Shown here: positions 20,585 through 33,443 of the stretch, piece by piece
Layout of the letters: the number at the start of each line of letters is the position of its first letter
Numbering within the stretch: the first letter of the stretch is position 1
Source: Plazaster borealis
Taxonomy: Eukaryota; Echinodermata; Asteroidea; Forcipulatida; Labidiasteridae
Assembly (NCBI GenBank): GCA_021014325.1
Contig: CM037473.1
Location: forward strand, 13,640,696-13,704,695
DNA: 64,000 bases
Direction of reading: 5' to 3'
Made by a program: the position numbers and the translations under genes
Notes under the pieces: generated by a model
Told to the model about the DNA's origin: nothing
The model's database searches: none
Seen by the model: the letters and a program-made list of their open reading frames with translations, nothing else

Positions 20585-23270
20585 TGCTAAAAACTGATTT
20601 TAATAAGTCACTTTTAAGATTACAAGAAATAAACAAATGTTACAGTACCGGACATTTTTAACACATCAAAAAGCAATCAAATTGTAAGTACCAAATTGCC
20701 CCATCATTAGTTAACAACATGTTTTTTTTCAGTTAGCAGTTCGACTTAATTTTTTTGTAAATAGCGCCCTCTGTCATTCATTTGTAAGTAATGTTTTAAT
20801 CAAACTATGTGCCTTTCCCAGCTCACTTAAATACTTCGACACATTATCTAACTACTTGCATCAGTTTTACTCATAAGGAAATCCCGGTTTTGTTAATAAT
20901 TATAAACCTTTTCTATAAACATTCTTAACAACAAAATACATCTTTAATAAAGATTTATATTAAAAAAACACCATTTATATTTAAAAATCATCTTCTGATC
21001 TAGAACTCTGCAGTGAAAATTAATAAAAATACCTGGAACCTGGTGTGCTCAAAATGATACAATCTACTACCTACTTGTATCCTCCCTAAACTAAAAATGA
21101 TGTTTATATTAAGTACATGTAGTGTCATCGTAAATCAACACCCCCACCCACAAATATGTATACATATATATAAATAAATAGGGCTAAATAAAATAAATAC
21201 ATGAATTAAACATAACTGAATAAATGAATCCTAATCACCCACCCTACCTTCCCCTAAATTTCATTTTGTATATATACATTGTATAAAAATAGGTTTTTAA
21301 ATTGTAGAAATGTTCTAGAAATAATGTGAATATAAAGAATGTTTTGGCATTCTTAAAAAATCATAGCAAAACACATTCAATAAATTATGCTACCCCACTC
21401 ATTGATGCCCGTCCATTCCCCCCCAAAAAAACAACCCCCCAAAACAGAAAAAACACACAAATATGCGGTAAACCTGAATAATGTTATATGGATTATAGAG
21501 ACAAAAAAACCCATATCCCAGTGTTAAAACTATCTTGATTTGTCATTTAATTTTCAAACTAAATGTATGCCTTGTTTTGTTATACTTGTTTCTGCCCACT
21601 CCCTTCTTGTAATTTAAAAAATTGTACAAATAAAACAACTTATAGTTGTTGTTTTTCTTTTCTTGTACCCATTCCAAAGTTTAATTAAAACATAACATTG
21701 CATTTAAACTTTTAATGATATACCCCTTTATCACATCCAAGTCCTCCTTGTAATTATGAAAAACCAATTAAACTAAAACAAATCTCTGCATCCCTGCCCA
21801 AAATTTGTAATGTTTAATTCACCTAAGAAGCAATAATCGGTTAGTTTTGTATATATCTTTTTATATTACCGCCCCCAAATAGATTTCCCTGTATGTTATT
21901 TTAAATACCCTTAAATATAGGAAAAATATAAAATGAACTTATAGATATTTTTAGTGATAAATAAAATACCCACGTTAAAACCATAATTTTGTTTCCGATT
22001 AAGCATTTTAAGTCTTAATGAATGGTTAGTTTTTTAAGCACCCATTTATCCAATTAAAAACAATTGCAGTATTGTTTTTCTTACACTCACCCACCCATAA
22101 ACATTCAACATATTTACCTTACATTTGTTATTTAAGTCTGTGTTTTATTGGTTCCACTATCCTGCCAACTTGAACAAAAACACATGTTTAATATTGTGTT
22201 CTGTTCCCCCCAAATTGTAACATTTATTATCTAAATCAAAGTCTTATCTTTTTAATTATAAAAAATACAATAATGTTTATAATATTCACCCACCCCACAA
22301 CACCCCACATTAGTTATTAAAAATTCAAATACATGTATATGCCTTACATTTCTCCTTAGTTCCTATTTTTTATGTTCTTACAATCTGCTTAGTTCACTAC
22401 TCTACACCATAATTTGTTTGTAAGTGTAAAATTAAATGCCATCTGATTTCAAAGCACCCATCCTATCATGTATCAAAATTCCAATCTTTTTTACCAACCC
22501 CAAACAATAAATAGTTACATTATAAATTAAAAAAACCTTTTTTATCTAACTGTGTATTTTCCCCCTTCATTCCCAATAAAAAATAAACCTATTTTGTAGA
22601 ATATTTTATTCTGTTCCCCAGACAACATCTTAAATTTTTCTTGAAGTAAAATGTATTAAACCATCCCTTACGTTAAGACATGCACCCATGGTCCACACTC
22701 AATGTAAACTGAACCCTCCCCCCACCCTACACACCTGCACACTCAGCATAATGAACAACCAGGTCCAATTTTTGTTAGGCAAACAAATTGTTTTAATCCT
22801 TATTTAAAAAAAAGGACACATCACTGCAGAGTTTGAGCTCAGGAAACTACAACTTACATGAACTTAAAAATATAGTTCCAACCTTCCTCAGGTATGGAAA
22901 GTCAAAAACATTGCATTAAACTAAAGCATAAACAAACCTGATCTCTGTAGTGTGGATGACTTCATATTCAAAACATAATAATATCCTTATTTCTATACAA
23001 ACATATAAAAGGCTGCATAATATATTCTGAGTTTAAGTTTTATACAGCATTCTGGTAATCATTTTTTCTTTTAAAATCTTTGTTAAAAATAGAGCAGACA
23101 AATAAGGCCCTTTTTAAAGATTGGTAATTATTTCTGAATGAATCAAAAGTACTGTAGATTTTTTATTTGTTTGTGGCATTCACAAACCAATGATTTATTT
23201 CACTGGAAATAGACGATAAATGAAAGTGCTACAATAATACAGGTTTACAGTGTGAGATCAACACATTTTT
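20585..23270. other. AT-rich intergenic desert
   Basis: About 2.7 kb of A+T-rich sequence with short C-runs (CCCACCC) and no frame above 60 codons. I see no tandem structure or inverted termini. The stretch could include the 3' end of the minus-strand transcript proposed at 24.8-38.1 kb (many TTTATT poly(A)-signal complements), but nothing fixes an end. Confidence 0.5.
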
Positions 23271-23271
23271 T

Positions 23272-24826
23272 TAAGTGTGGAGGGAAGAGGCTATCAACAC
23301 ATTAGTGAGGCATTTAAACCTTAATTAATAATGTGAGGGAAGAGGTTACCAGCACATTACCCTCTGCCATGATCCTCAGCATCTGGCAATACTTGGATAT
23401 TTGGGATATATCCAGTTAGCGAGGCACAATATTGCATTAAAACCTTATTTATTAATGTGGAGGGAAGAGGTTACCAGCACATTACCCTCTGCCATGATCC
23501 TCAGCATCTGGCAATATTGTGATATTTGGGATATTCCCAGTTAGCTTAGCACACTATTTAATTAAAAAAATTATTAACGAGGGGAGAAGTTTACAGCACA
23601 TGATCCTCGGCACTTGGCAATACTTGGATATTTGGGATATTCCCAGTTAGCTTATAGCACACTATTACATTACAATCGCATTTATTAATGTGAGGGAAGA
23701 GGTTACCAGCACATTACCCTCTGCCATGATCCTCAGCATCTGGCAATACTTGGATATTTCGGATATTCCCAATTAGCTTATAGCACACTATTGCATTACA
23801 ATCGCATTTATTGATGTGAGGGGAGAGGTTACCAGCACATTACCCTCTGCCATAATCCTCAGCATTTGGCAATACTTGGATATTTCGGATATTCCCAATT
23901 AGCTTATAGCACACTATTTCATTACAATCGCATTTATTGATGTGAGGGGAGAGGTTACCAGCACATTACCCTCTGCCATGATCCTCAGCATCTGGCAATA
24001 TTTGGATATTTGGGATATTCCCAGTTAGCTTATAGCACACTATTGCATTACAATCACATTTATTAATGTGAGGGAAGAGGTTACCAGCACATTACCCTCT
24101 GCCATAATCCTCAGCATCTGGCAATATTTGGATATTTGGGATATTCCCAGTTAGCTTAGCACACTATTTAATTAAAAAAATTATTAACGAGGGGAGAAGT
24201 TTACAGCACATGATCCTCGGCACTTGGCAATACTTGGATATTTGGGATATTCCCAGTTAGCTTATAGCACACTATTGCATTACAAACACATTTATTAATG
24301 TGAGGGAAGAGGTTACCAGCACATTACCCTCTGCCATGATCCTCAGCATCTGGCAATATTTGGATATTTGGGATCTTTTCAGTTAGCTTAATAGCCGGTA
24401 TTTCATTAAAACCTTTCTAAACGAGGGGAGAGGTTTCCAGCACATTACCCTCTGCCATGATCCTCAATATCTGGCAATATTTTGATATTTGGGATATTCC
24501 CAGTTAGCTTAGCACACTATTTAATTAAAAAAATTATTAATGAGGGGAGAAGTTTACAGCACATGATTCTCGGCACTTGGCAATACTTGGATATTTGGGA
24601 TATTCACAGTTAGCTTATAGCACACTATTGCATTACAAACACATTTATTAATGTGAGGGAAGAGGTTACCAGCACATTACCCTCTGCCATGATCCTCAGC
24701 ACCTGGCAATATGTGGCTATTTGGGATATTCCCAGTTAGCTTATAGCACACTATTGCATTACAATCGCATTTATTAATGAGGGGAGAGGTTTCCAGCACA
24801 TTACCCTCTGCCATGATCCTCAGCAT
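23272..24826. repeat. Two-type satellite (~125- and ~105-bp units), about 13 units
   Basis: Long units contain GAGGTTACCAGCACATTACC CTCTGCCATGATCCTCAGCA and TATAGCACACTATTGCATTA C. Short units read AACGAGGGGAGAAGTTTACA GCACATGATCCTCGGCACTT. Short units occur near 23575, 24183 and 24535, so long and short alternate in a higher-order pattern with segmental duplication (23560-23700 resembles 24170-24310 and 24520-24660). On the minus strand the array begins directly at a good acceptor (CTGTTTTCAG, exon side starting at 24826). Confidence 0.9.
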
Positions 24827-26518
24827 CTGAAAACAGAAAACATCAAAACAACAAAACTAACACATCTATGACCCAATATCTTTCTGTTGAATACAACAAA
24901 TTACTTGGTTGTTCATCCATGATTGCTAGATGAACAGCTAAGATGTCTTGATGATAGTGATGTTTACATACACGTTGCTCTCTTTTATGCCCTGTAGCCT
25001 TCAAGGTGTCATGGGATTCCATCTGCACTTGATTTCAGGGATCTATTAGCTACATCTCTGGCTCTGAAAGGTTAAGTTCACAGATAAGAAATTGTACGTA
25101 AGCCAACAATTTTAATGTGCAAACATTGCAGGGGTGATTGATTAATACTGGTGCGGCCCCCCCCCCTCCTCCAGTGATGGATGATTTAAGTTTTTCTTTA
25201 CAGTGTGATAATACATCATGGGTTTTTTTACTTGAGGTTTCAACCATTTCTTTTCTAATCCTTTGTTTTCGTGAAAAGTAGACCGAAGTAATTTGTGAGG
25301 AAAGTTTAACAAGTAGTTTGCTCTTGAAGTTACAAACATTGTTTTCCTTCTTTTTATTATCTATTCAGGGGAGGTATACGGGTGGAATATTTTGATCTCT
25401 CTGTCTCCTGATCAGGAGGTAACAATAATTACAGCAAGGTTAAACCATAGTAAAAATGTTTTTTTCCGAATCAATCATCACTCTAAAAGTATTTCATTAA
25501 ATGATGCATTATTTTAAAGCTAAAAAAAGGGGGGATGGCAAGTTTTGTACAAGAAAAAAGTGCTTTTATTGCCTTTCCATCTGAAGGTGCTCAAATGTTC
25601 AACTTTTACATTCTCCCATTGTTGTGTTTAAACTGCTTATCTCTCTTGTAATGAACCTTTCCAAACAGACAGAACATTCTTTCCAATTTAAAGTGAATTC
25701 ACACTGGCTGTAGATGGTTTACCAGTAGGCCTAGATCACTTTCAAAACAAACCAGACGAAGTAGATAGATTTTTACAATGAATGGTTTCATTCAGTGAAG
25801 GTCTACATTAAATGACAATTCATAATCCTGGAGCTCTGTAGCATCATTACAAATGCTCTTTTCCATGCTCTTAAGTTTCACTTTGATTATTTCTGATTTG
25901 CCTCATCAATTTCATACATTTTTACCTTGCAATTTTTGTTCCAATACCATCATATACATTTAAATAGAAATTTAATGTATGCATTCGACTAAACAACTTA
26001 ATTATAAATAGAAACATTCTACAATACCATTTTCAAACTCAATAATAGTTGAAGAGCTCGGTAGTTTCTGCTGCAGAATTCATTGTCCATAAATGACAGT
26101 TCAGGATATCAAAGTTTGTGTATTGACTTGTTTCATAGCTCCATGAAATCAACAGTTTAACTGATGGTGATCTTTCACTTGCAGAATTTCTAAATCAAAG
26201 TTTATGTAGCATTGTCCATGGCCTCTTAAACTCAGAATTTAACTGCCAGCTGATTTGGCAACCTGATTTGATTGTCTGTTTGTTTCTCTTTACAAAAGCT
26301 GTATCATCTTTAGAGTTATATTCCTAGCTACACTGACACAATCCAAATCCAAATGGTAACGTACTTGAATGTAGTGTCACTTTAAGGGTTGAGCTTGTAG
26401 CTGAAAGTTGTCTGACTAAAGTTGACACAGTCCTTCTTAAAATGGTGGCACACGGTCCAAAAAGCATTGTTCAGCCTCAAGATTGGGTGTATGTCATCTC
26501 CAAGGTCATCATCTCAGT
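24827..26518. other. Unique sequence with two candidate minus-strand acceptors
   Basis: On the minus strand ATTTTCTACCACAG precedes 26518 and GTTTTCTGTTTTCAG precedes 24826. Both could start 3' exons of the minus-strand locus. A minus frame at 24843-25028 has no recognised domain. The remainder shows nothing. Confidence 0.3.
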
Positions 26519-26832
26519 CTGTGGTAGAAAATAAATGATTTTCAATGATTAATTTTGACAAACTCTTTTAATACAAGTATTATTAGTTGTTCTTAGGAGT
26601 GCAAGACAAAATCTCATCCAGCTCCAATCAGTTCTTCAACTCATTGCACATGCACACACAACATGAAACAATATTCCAGGTTGTTTTTCTGTTTTTCGTA
26701 AATCTTGTTCTGAAAAATGAGTTACGTGACCTCCTAATTTATTGAAGTTTTCCACCAGTTGGTTGTATGGTGTGTTTATTGCAAATTCAAGGATGTATTC
26801 TTTTAAATCAACGATTTGATCCCTTTAATTAA

Positions 26833-27198
26833 AGGCATCGTACACAGTTGGTAAATGTCAAAGACCAGTGTTCTCATTTGGTGTATCCCAACATATGCAT
26901 AAAATAACAAGCCTGTGAAAATTTGGGCTCAATTGGTCATCAAAGTTGCAAGAAAATGATGAAAGACAAAACACCCTTGTGGTACAAATTTGTGTGCTTT
27001 CAGATAGGAATAAAAACTTCTTGCAAGAAGTTTTTATTATTTCAGTGAGAAATTACCTCTTTCTCAAAAACTACGTTACTTCAGAGGGAGTCGTTTCTGA
27101 CAATGTTTTATGTTATCAACAGATCTCTGTTGCTCGTTACCAAGTCAGTTTTTATGCTAATATATATTTTGAGTAATTACCAAACGTGTACAGTGCCT
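26833..27198 (+). mobile_element. TTAA MITE, subfamily A, complete
   Basis: TTAA at 26829-26832 and 27199-27202 flank AGGCATCGTACACAGTTGGT ... ATTACCAAACGTGTACAGTG CCT. It is 366 bp and very similar to 20219-20580. It lies just downstream (in minus-strand sense) of the first 53-mer block. Confidence 0.92.
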
Positions 27199-27292
27199 TT
27201 AAAAGTGCAAATTCTGAAACATTGTCTTCTTTGCCAAATTTGTTGGTTGAACCTTTTTTAGAATTAATTTTGTTAAACTTACCAAGCAGTCT

Positions 27293-27475
27293 GTTGTTGT
27301 CGCTTTGCATCTGTACCCTCTAGCGATACAGGTCCAGTTGTAGTCACCACTCCCTGTATCCTCCAACAATGCTCATCCAAACAAGTCCAGTTGTAGTCAC
27401 CACTCCCTGTACCCTTCAGCGGTGCTCATCCAATCAGCTTTGGTTGTAGTAACCACTCCACAAGAGAAAGCTGAA
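27293..27475 (-). ncRNA. Candidate minisatellite exon block 1 (short, ~2-3 units)
   Basis: On the minus strand the acceptor TTTTCTCCTTAG precedes 27475 and the best donor of the series, CTTG|GTAAGT, follows 27293. Inside are two to three 53-bp units (CACTCCCTGTA, GCTCATCCAA, GGTCCAGTTGTAGTCAC on the plus strand) and the exon-end motif equivalent to CAACAACAGACTGCTTG. Non-coding, since the unit length is not a multiple of three and TGA occurs in each unit. Confidence 0.45.
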
Positions 27476-27726
27476 CTAAGGAGAAAATTTAGGTACAGAC
27501 AAATTTATCTTGATGCATTTACATATCTTTATGATAAATTGCAAGAAGAGCAAATTCTATTAATTGTTTCATGAAAGATTTCAATTTGTTTGGATTGTAT
27601 TATTTTAAATCAAAGATTTGAAGTCTTAACAGTTGTAAATTCTGAATAATTATTTCCTTTGCCAAAGTTGTTGGATGAACCCTCTCCACCAAGAAAAGTT
27701 TTACAATAATTGTTTTCAAAATTTAC

Positions 27727-28951
27727 CTAGTGGTCTGTTGTTGCACTTTGCCGCTTTGTACCCTCGAACAAGGCTCATCCAAACAGGTCCAGTTGTATTC
27801 ACCACTCCCTGTACCCTCGAACAATGCTTATCCAAACAGGTCCGGTTGTAGTCAACACTCCCTGTACCCTCCAACAATGCTCATCCAAACAGGTTCGGTT
27901 GTAGTCACCACTCCCTGTATTCTCAAACAATGCTCATCCAAACAGGTCCGGTTGTAGTGACCACTTCCTGTATCCTCCAACATTAACAATGCTCATTCCA
28001 AACAGGTCCGGTTGAATTTCCCAATCCCTGTACCCTCCAACAATGCTCATCCAGACAGGTCCGGTGGTAGGCACCACTCCCTGTACCCTCCAACAATGCT
28101 AATCCAAACAGGTCCAGTTGTTGTCACCACTCTCTGTACCCTCCAACGATACTCATCCAAACAGTTCTGGTTGTAGTCACTACTCCCTGTACCCTCCAAC
28201 AATGCTCATCTAAACAGGTCCGGTTGTAGTCACTACTCCCTGTATCCTCCAACAATGCTCATTCCAAACAGGTCCGGTTGTATTTACCACTCCCTCATAC
28301 CCTACAACAATGCTCATCCAAACAGGTCCGGTTGTATATTAACCACTCCCTGTACCCTCCAACAATGCTCATCCAAACAGGTCGGGTTGTTGTCACCACT
28401 CCCTGTAACCTCCAATGATACTCATCCAAACAGGTCCGGTTGTAGTCACCACTCCCTGTATCCTCCAACAATGCTCATCCAAACAGGTCCGGTTGTAGTC
28501 ACCACTCCCTGTATCCTCCAACAATGCTCATCCAAACAGGTCCAGTTGTAGTCACCACTTCCTGTACCCTCCAACAATGCTCATCCAAACAGGTCCAGTT
28601 GTAGTCACCACTCCCTGTATCCTCCAACAATGCTCATCCAAACAGGTCCGGTTGTAGTCACCACTCCCTGTATCCTCCAACAATGCTCATCCAAACAGGT
28701 CCGGTTGTAGTCACCACTCCCTGTATCCTCCAACATTAACAATGCTCATTCCAAACAGGTCCGGTTGTATCCCTGTACCCTCCGACAATGCTCATCCAGA
28801 CAGGTCCGGTTGTTGTCACCACTCCCTGTATTCTCCAACGATGCTCATCCAAACAGGTCCAGCTGTTGTCACCACTCCCTGTACCCTTCAACATTGCTCA
28901 TCCAAACAGGTCCAGTTGTATTCACCACTCCACCCAAGACAGCTGCATGAA
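27727..28951 (-). ncRNA. Candidate minisatellite exon block 2 (~22 units of 53 bp)
   Basis: Minus-strand acceptor AAATTTTCTCTTCAG precedes 28951 (TTCATGCAGCTGTCTTGGGT). The donor-position motif CACTAG|GTAAAT follows 27727. The body is a 53-bp tandem array. The plus-strand unit is CAACAATGCTCATCCAAACA GGTCCGGTTGTAGTCACCAC TCCCTGTATCCTC with T/A and CGG/CAG variants. Some units carry an extra ATTAA or lose part of the unit. Plus-strand open frames here are by-products. Confidence 0.5.
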
Positions 28952-29215
28952 CTGAAGAGAAAATTTAGGGGGTACATACAAAATTATCTTTATGCATTTA
29001 CATATCTTTATGATAAATTTCAAGAAGCGCCGACTTCTACTGTTTCATGAAAGGTTTCAATTTGTTTGGATTGTATTTTTCTTGGATTGTATGCTTTCAA
29101 ATAAACGATTTGAAATCTTTAAAGGTGCTAAATCTGAAACATTATCTTCTTGCCAAATGTGTTGGACGAACCTTTTCATCAAGGAATAGTTTTATAAGAT
29201 TTCTTTCAAAATTAC

Positions 29216-30376
29216 CAAGCGGTCTTTTGTTGAGGCTTTGCACCTGTATCCTCCAACAATGATCATCCAAACAGGTCCGGTTGTAGTCACCACTCCCTGT
29301 ATCCTCCAACAATACTACTCCAAACAGGTCCGGTTGTAGTCGCCACTCCCTGTATCCTCCAACAATGCTCATCCAGACAGGTCCGGTTGTAGTCACCACT
29401 CCCTGTATCCTCCAACAATGCTCATCCAAACAAGTCCAGTTGTAGTCACCACTTCTTGTATCCTCCAACGATGCTCATCCAAACAGGTCTGGTTGTATGT
29501 ACCAATCCCTGTACCCTCCAACAATACTCATCCAAACAAGTCCAGTTGTTGTCACCACTCCCTGTATCCTCCAACGATGCTCATCCAAACAGGTCCGGTT
29601 GTAGTCACCACTCCCTGTATCCTCCAACAATGCTCATCCAAACAAGTCCAGTTGTAGTCACCACTTCTTGTATCCTCCAACGATGCTCATCCAAACAGGT
29701 CTGGTTGTATGTACCAATCCCTGTACCCTCCAACAATACTCATCCAAACAAGTCCAGTTGTTGTCACCACTCCCTGTATCCTCCAACGATGCTCATCCAA
29801 ACAGGTCCGGTTGTAGTCACCACTCCCTGTATCCTCCAACAATGCTCATCCAAACAAGTCCAGTTGTAGTCACCACTCCCTGTATCCTCCAACAATGCTC
29901 ATCCAAACAAGTCCAGTTGTTGTCACCACTCCCTGTATCCTCCAACAATGCTCATCCAAACAAGTCCAGTTGTTGTCACCACTCCCTGTATCCTCCAACG
30001 ATGCTCATCCAAACAGGTCTGGTTGTAGTCACCACTCCCTGTATCCTCCAACAATGCTCATCCAAACAAGTCCGGTTGTAGTCACCACTCCCTGTATCCT
30101 CCAACAATGCTCATCCAAACAGGTCCGGTTGTAGTCACCACTCCCTGTATCCTCCAACAATGCTCATCCAAACAAGTCCAGTTGTTGTCACCACTCCCTG
30201 TATCCTCCAACGATGCTCATCCAAACAGGTCCGGTTGTAGTCACCACTCCCTGTATCCTCCAACAATGCTCATCCAAACAGGTCAAGATGTAGTCACCAC
30301 TCCCTGTACCCTCCAACAATGCTCATCCAAACAGGTCCGGTTGTATTCACCACTCCACCCAAGACAGCTGCATGAA
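29216..30376 (-). ncRNA. Candidate minisatellite exon block 3 (~21 units)
   Basis: Same layout as block 2: acceptor TTTTCTCTTCAG before 30376 and exon-end GACCGCTTG followed by a weakened donor GTAATT after 29216. Internal segmental duplication is visible, since about 212 bp at 29418-29629 is repeated almost exactly at 29630-29841 (four units). That gives the repeated open frames on the plus strand. Confidence 0.5.
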
Positions 30377-30640
30377 CTGAAGAGAAAATTTAGGGGGTAC
30401 ATACAAAATTATCTTTATGCATTTACATATCTTTATGATAAATTTCAAGAAGCACCGACTTCTACTGTTTCATGAAAGGTTTCAGTTGGTTTGGATTGTA
30501 TTTTTCTTGGATTGTATGCTTTCAAATAAACGATTTGAAATCTTTAAAGGTGCTAAATCTGAAACATTATCTTCTTGCCAAATGTGTTGGACGAACCTTT
30601 TCGTCAATGAATAGTTTTACAAGATTTTTTTCAAAATTAC

Positions 30641-31273
30641 CAAGCGGTCTTTTGTTGAGGCTTTGCACCTGTATCCTCCAACAATGATCATCCAAACAGG
30701 TCCGGTTGTAGTCACCACTCCCTGTATCCTCCGACAATGCTCATCCAAACAGGTCCGGTTGTAGTCACCACTCCCTGTATCCTCCAACAATGCACATCCA
30801 AACAAGTCCAGTTGTAGTCACCACTCCTTGTATCCTCCAACGATGCTCATCCAAACAGGTCTGGTTGTATGTACCAATCCCTGTACCCTCCAACGATACT
30901 CATCCAAACAGGTCCGGTTGTAGTCACCACTCCCTGTATCCTCCAACAATGCTCATCCAAACAGGTCCGGTTGTAGTCACCACTCCCTGTATCCTCCAAC
31001 ATTAACAATGCTCATTCCAAACAGGTCCGGTTGTATCCCTGTACTCTCCGACAATGCTCATCCAGACAGGTCCGGTTGTTGTCACCACTCCCTGTACCCT
31101 TCAACATTGCTCATCCAAACAGGTCCAGTTGTGGCCACCAGTCCCGGTACCCTCCAACAATGCTCAGCCAAACAGGTTCGGTTGATGAAGTCAACACTCC
31201 CTGTACCCTCCACTGATGCTCATCCAAACAGGTCTGGTTGTATTCACCACTCCACACAAGGCAGCTGCATGAA
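30641..31273 (-). ncRNA. Candidate minisatellite exon block 4 (~11 units)
   Basis: Acceptor TTTTCTCATCAG before 31273 and donor-position CGCTTG|GTAATT after 30641. The unit series with the ATTAA insertion (30991-31030) matches the one at 28730-28760 in block 2, which points to block-level duplication. Confidence 0.5.
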
Positions 31274-31516
31274 CTGATGAGAAAATTTAGGAGGTACAGA
31301 CAAAATTATCTTTATGCATTTACATATCTTTATGATAAATTTCAAGAAGCGCCGACTTCTACTGTTTCATGAAAGGTTTCAATTTGTTTGTATGCTTTCA
31401 AATAAACGATTTGAAATCTTTTAAGGTGCTAAATCTGAAACATTATCTTCTTGCCAAATGTGTTGGACGAACCTTTTCGTCAATGAATAGTTTTACAAGA
31501 TTTTTTTCAAAATTAC

Positions 31517-31997
31517 CAAGCGGTCTTTTGTTGAGGCTTTGCACCTGTATCCTCCAACAATGCTCATCCAAACAGGTCCGGTTGTAGTCACCACTCCCTG
31601 TATCCTCCAACAATGCTCATCCAGACAGGTTCGGTTGTAGTCACCACTCCCTGTACCCTCCAACGATGCTCATCCAAACAAGTCCAGTTGTAGTCACCAC
31701 TCCCTGTATCCTCCAACGATGCTCATCCAAACAGGTCCGGTTGTAGTCACCACTCCCTGTATCCTCCAACAATACCCATCCAAACAGGTCCAGTTGTAGT
31801 CACCACTCCCTGTACCCTTCAGCGGTGCTCATCCAAACAGGTCCGGTTGTTGTCACCACTTCCTGTACCCTCCAACAATGCTCATCCAAACAGGTCCGGT
31901 TGTAGTCACCACTCCCTTTACCCTCCAACAATGCTCTGAATTCATCCAAACAGGTCTGGTTGTATTTACCATACTCCACACAAGACAGCTACATGAA
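31517..31997 (-). ncRNA. Candidate minisatellite exon block 5 (~8 units)
   Basis: Acceptor TATTTTCTCCTCAG before 31997 and donor-position CGCTTG|GTAATT after 31517. Farther left-to-right the next unit (32266 onward) keeps only the exon-end motif and one partial 53-mer, so the array decays there. Confidence 0.45.
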
Positions 31998-32884
31998 CTG
32001 AGGAGAAAATATAGGAGCTACAGACAAATTTATCTCATATGCATTACGTATCTTTATGATAAATTGCAAGATGAGCCGACTTCTAATGTTCCATGAAATA
32101 TTTTTTTTTTTAAATTGATTGTATTTTTCTTGGATTCTCATCTTTCAAATCAATGATTTGAAACCTTTAAAGGTACTAATTCTGAAACATTATCTTGTTT
32201 GCCAAATTTGTTGGACAAACCTTTTCTTCAAAGGAAAGCTTTAGAACTATTTTTTTCAAACTAACCAAACAGTCTGTTGTTGATGCTTTGCTCACTCAAA
32301 TATAGGTTGGGTTGTATTCACCATTCCCTGTAACACAATTTTGTTTAAGCAAGGTAACTGGTTATTAAGTTGTTTTACCTTGGTGATTGTATGGTCGTTT
32401 ATGCTTGCTGTTGCAGAATCTCAAATGATAACTAGTATTTTGACTGCTAGTTCCAACTTTCTTTACTACACAGGAGATTTGTTTGAGTGAATTTAAAAAA
32501 AAAAAAAAAACATTATGCATGGTTTTTTTTTTCCAATTTGATCCAATTCTTGATTGAGTTGTGACTTTTAGTAGGTAGGTTCTTCATCAGTAACTTGTAA
32601 CTTTATAACCAGATACATCACCAAATCTTTTGCATGACCCCAGCTCTTGCTTGTAGGCATGACAGTCAGCTCAGTGAAGTTTGCAGCACACCAAATCCTC
32701 TTCAAGAAGAAAACATGATCTGCTTTTTTTAAAGAAAAACATTTCAAGAAAGGTTAGCATTTTGGGGGTCACATCAATTAGCCAAAGTCAGGTTCACCAT
32801 ACACAATACCTGAGATAACCGCAATACTTTACCAAACCAATGTCATCTATGGTGTGCCAGAGCTACAATCTGTGCATTGCTTAC

Positions 32885-32918
32885 CATAATATCCACTTTA
32901 GCAATAACAGGTTGCAGA
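32885..32918 (-). ncRNA. Candidate 34-bp exon, minus strand
   Basis: Acceptor TTTTTGTTTTCCACAG precedes 32918 and donor ATG|GTAAGC follows 32885. It is homologous at its start to the tandem exons just upstream (minus sense), since the TTTTTGTTTT..CACAG acceptor is repeated at 33190. Confidence 0.35.
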
Positions 32919-33001
32919 CTGTGGAAAACAAAAACAGGATTATAGCCTGTGGAGGGAAAAGTTAGAAGCTAGGGAAATAAAAGTTAAAAGCTTACACTTA
33001 C

Positions 33002-33189
33002 CCTCATACTTTACCTAATACATCACTTGGTACTTAACCTGCAAACACCTGACCTCATTGACCCCACTGGCCTCAGGTAATGAATCAGATACATCAGGGA
33101 GTTTCAACATTGTACTGTCACTCAATTTCTTCAATGCAACGGAAAATCACCTGCCACACTTTGGAAAGAACAGGTTAAGGACCTACATA
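33002..33189 (-). ncRNA. Candidate exon, minus strand, tandemly duplicated
   Basis: Acceptor TTTTCGTTTTTCACAG precedes 33189 and donor GAGG|GTAAGTG follows 33002. A sister copy ends with the same donor at 33279 but has a spoiled acceptor near 33360 (CACTATGTAG), and a third ends at 33444. Shared blocks are GTTAAGTACCAAGTG and GGTAAAGTATGAGG. No long frame. Confidence 0.4.
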
Positions 33190-33443
33190 CTGTGAAAAAC
33201 GAAAACAAAAGATTGTAGCCTGTGAAGGCCAGGTTAGAGGCTGTGGAGAAAAAAGGGTTATTTTTCTATCACACTTACCCTCATACTTTACCCAATACAC
33301 CACTTGGTACTTAACCTGCAAACACCTGACCTCATTGACACCACTAGGCCCTACATAGTGTGAAAAACAAAAACAAAATATTGTAGCCTGTGAAGGCCAG
33401 GTTAGAGGCTGTGGAGGAAATTGTTATTTTTTTTCACACTTAC

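Larger units (their letters stand above)
27476..32265. repeat. Higher-order repeat: five 53-mer blocks with uniform ~245-270 bp spacers
   Basis: Spacers at 27476-27726, 28952-29215, 30377-30640, 31274-31516 and 31998-32265 share GCATTTACATATCTTTATGA TAAATT, TTCATGAAAG, CAAATAAACGATTTGAAATC and TGTTGGACGAACC. Spacers are conserved as units, so duplication happened at the level spacer + block, while 53-mer numbers vary between blocks. Confidence 0.85.

Noticed and set aside
27765..30350. Superficial resemblance to a CRISPR array
   Set aside because: Units are contiguous with no unique spacers, the genome is eukaryotic, and no cas genes are present.
27730..31277. Plus-strand open frames of up to 137 codons with CSSKQVQLLSPLPVSSNDAH-like repeats
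   Set aside because: They follow from a 53-bp unit read in three rotating frames (period 53 codons). The plus strand simply lacks stops in the unit.
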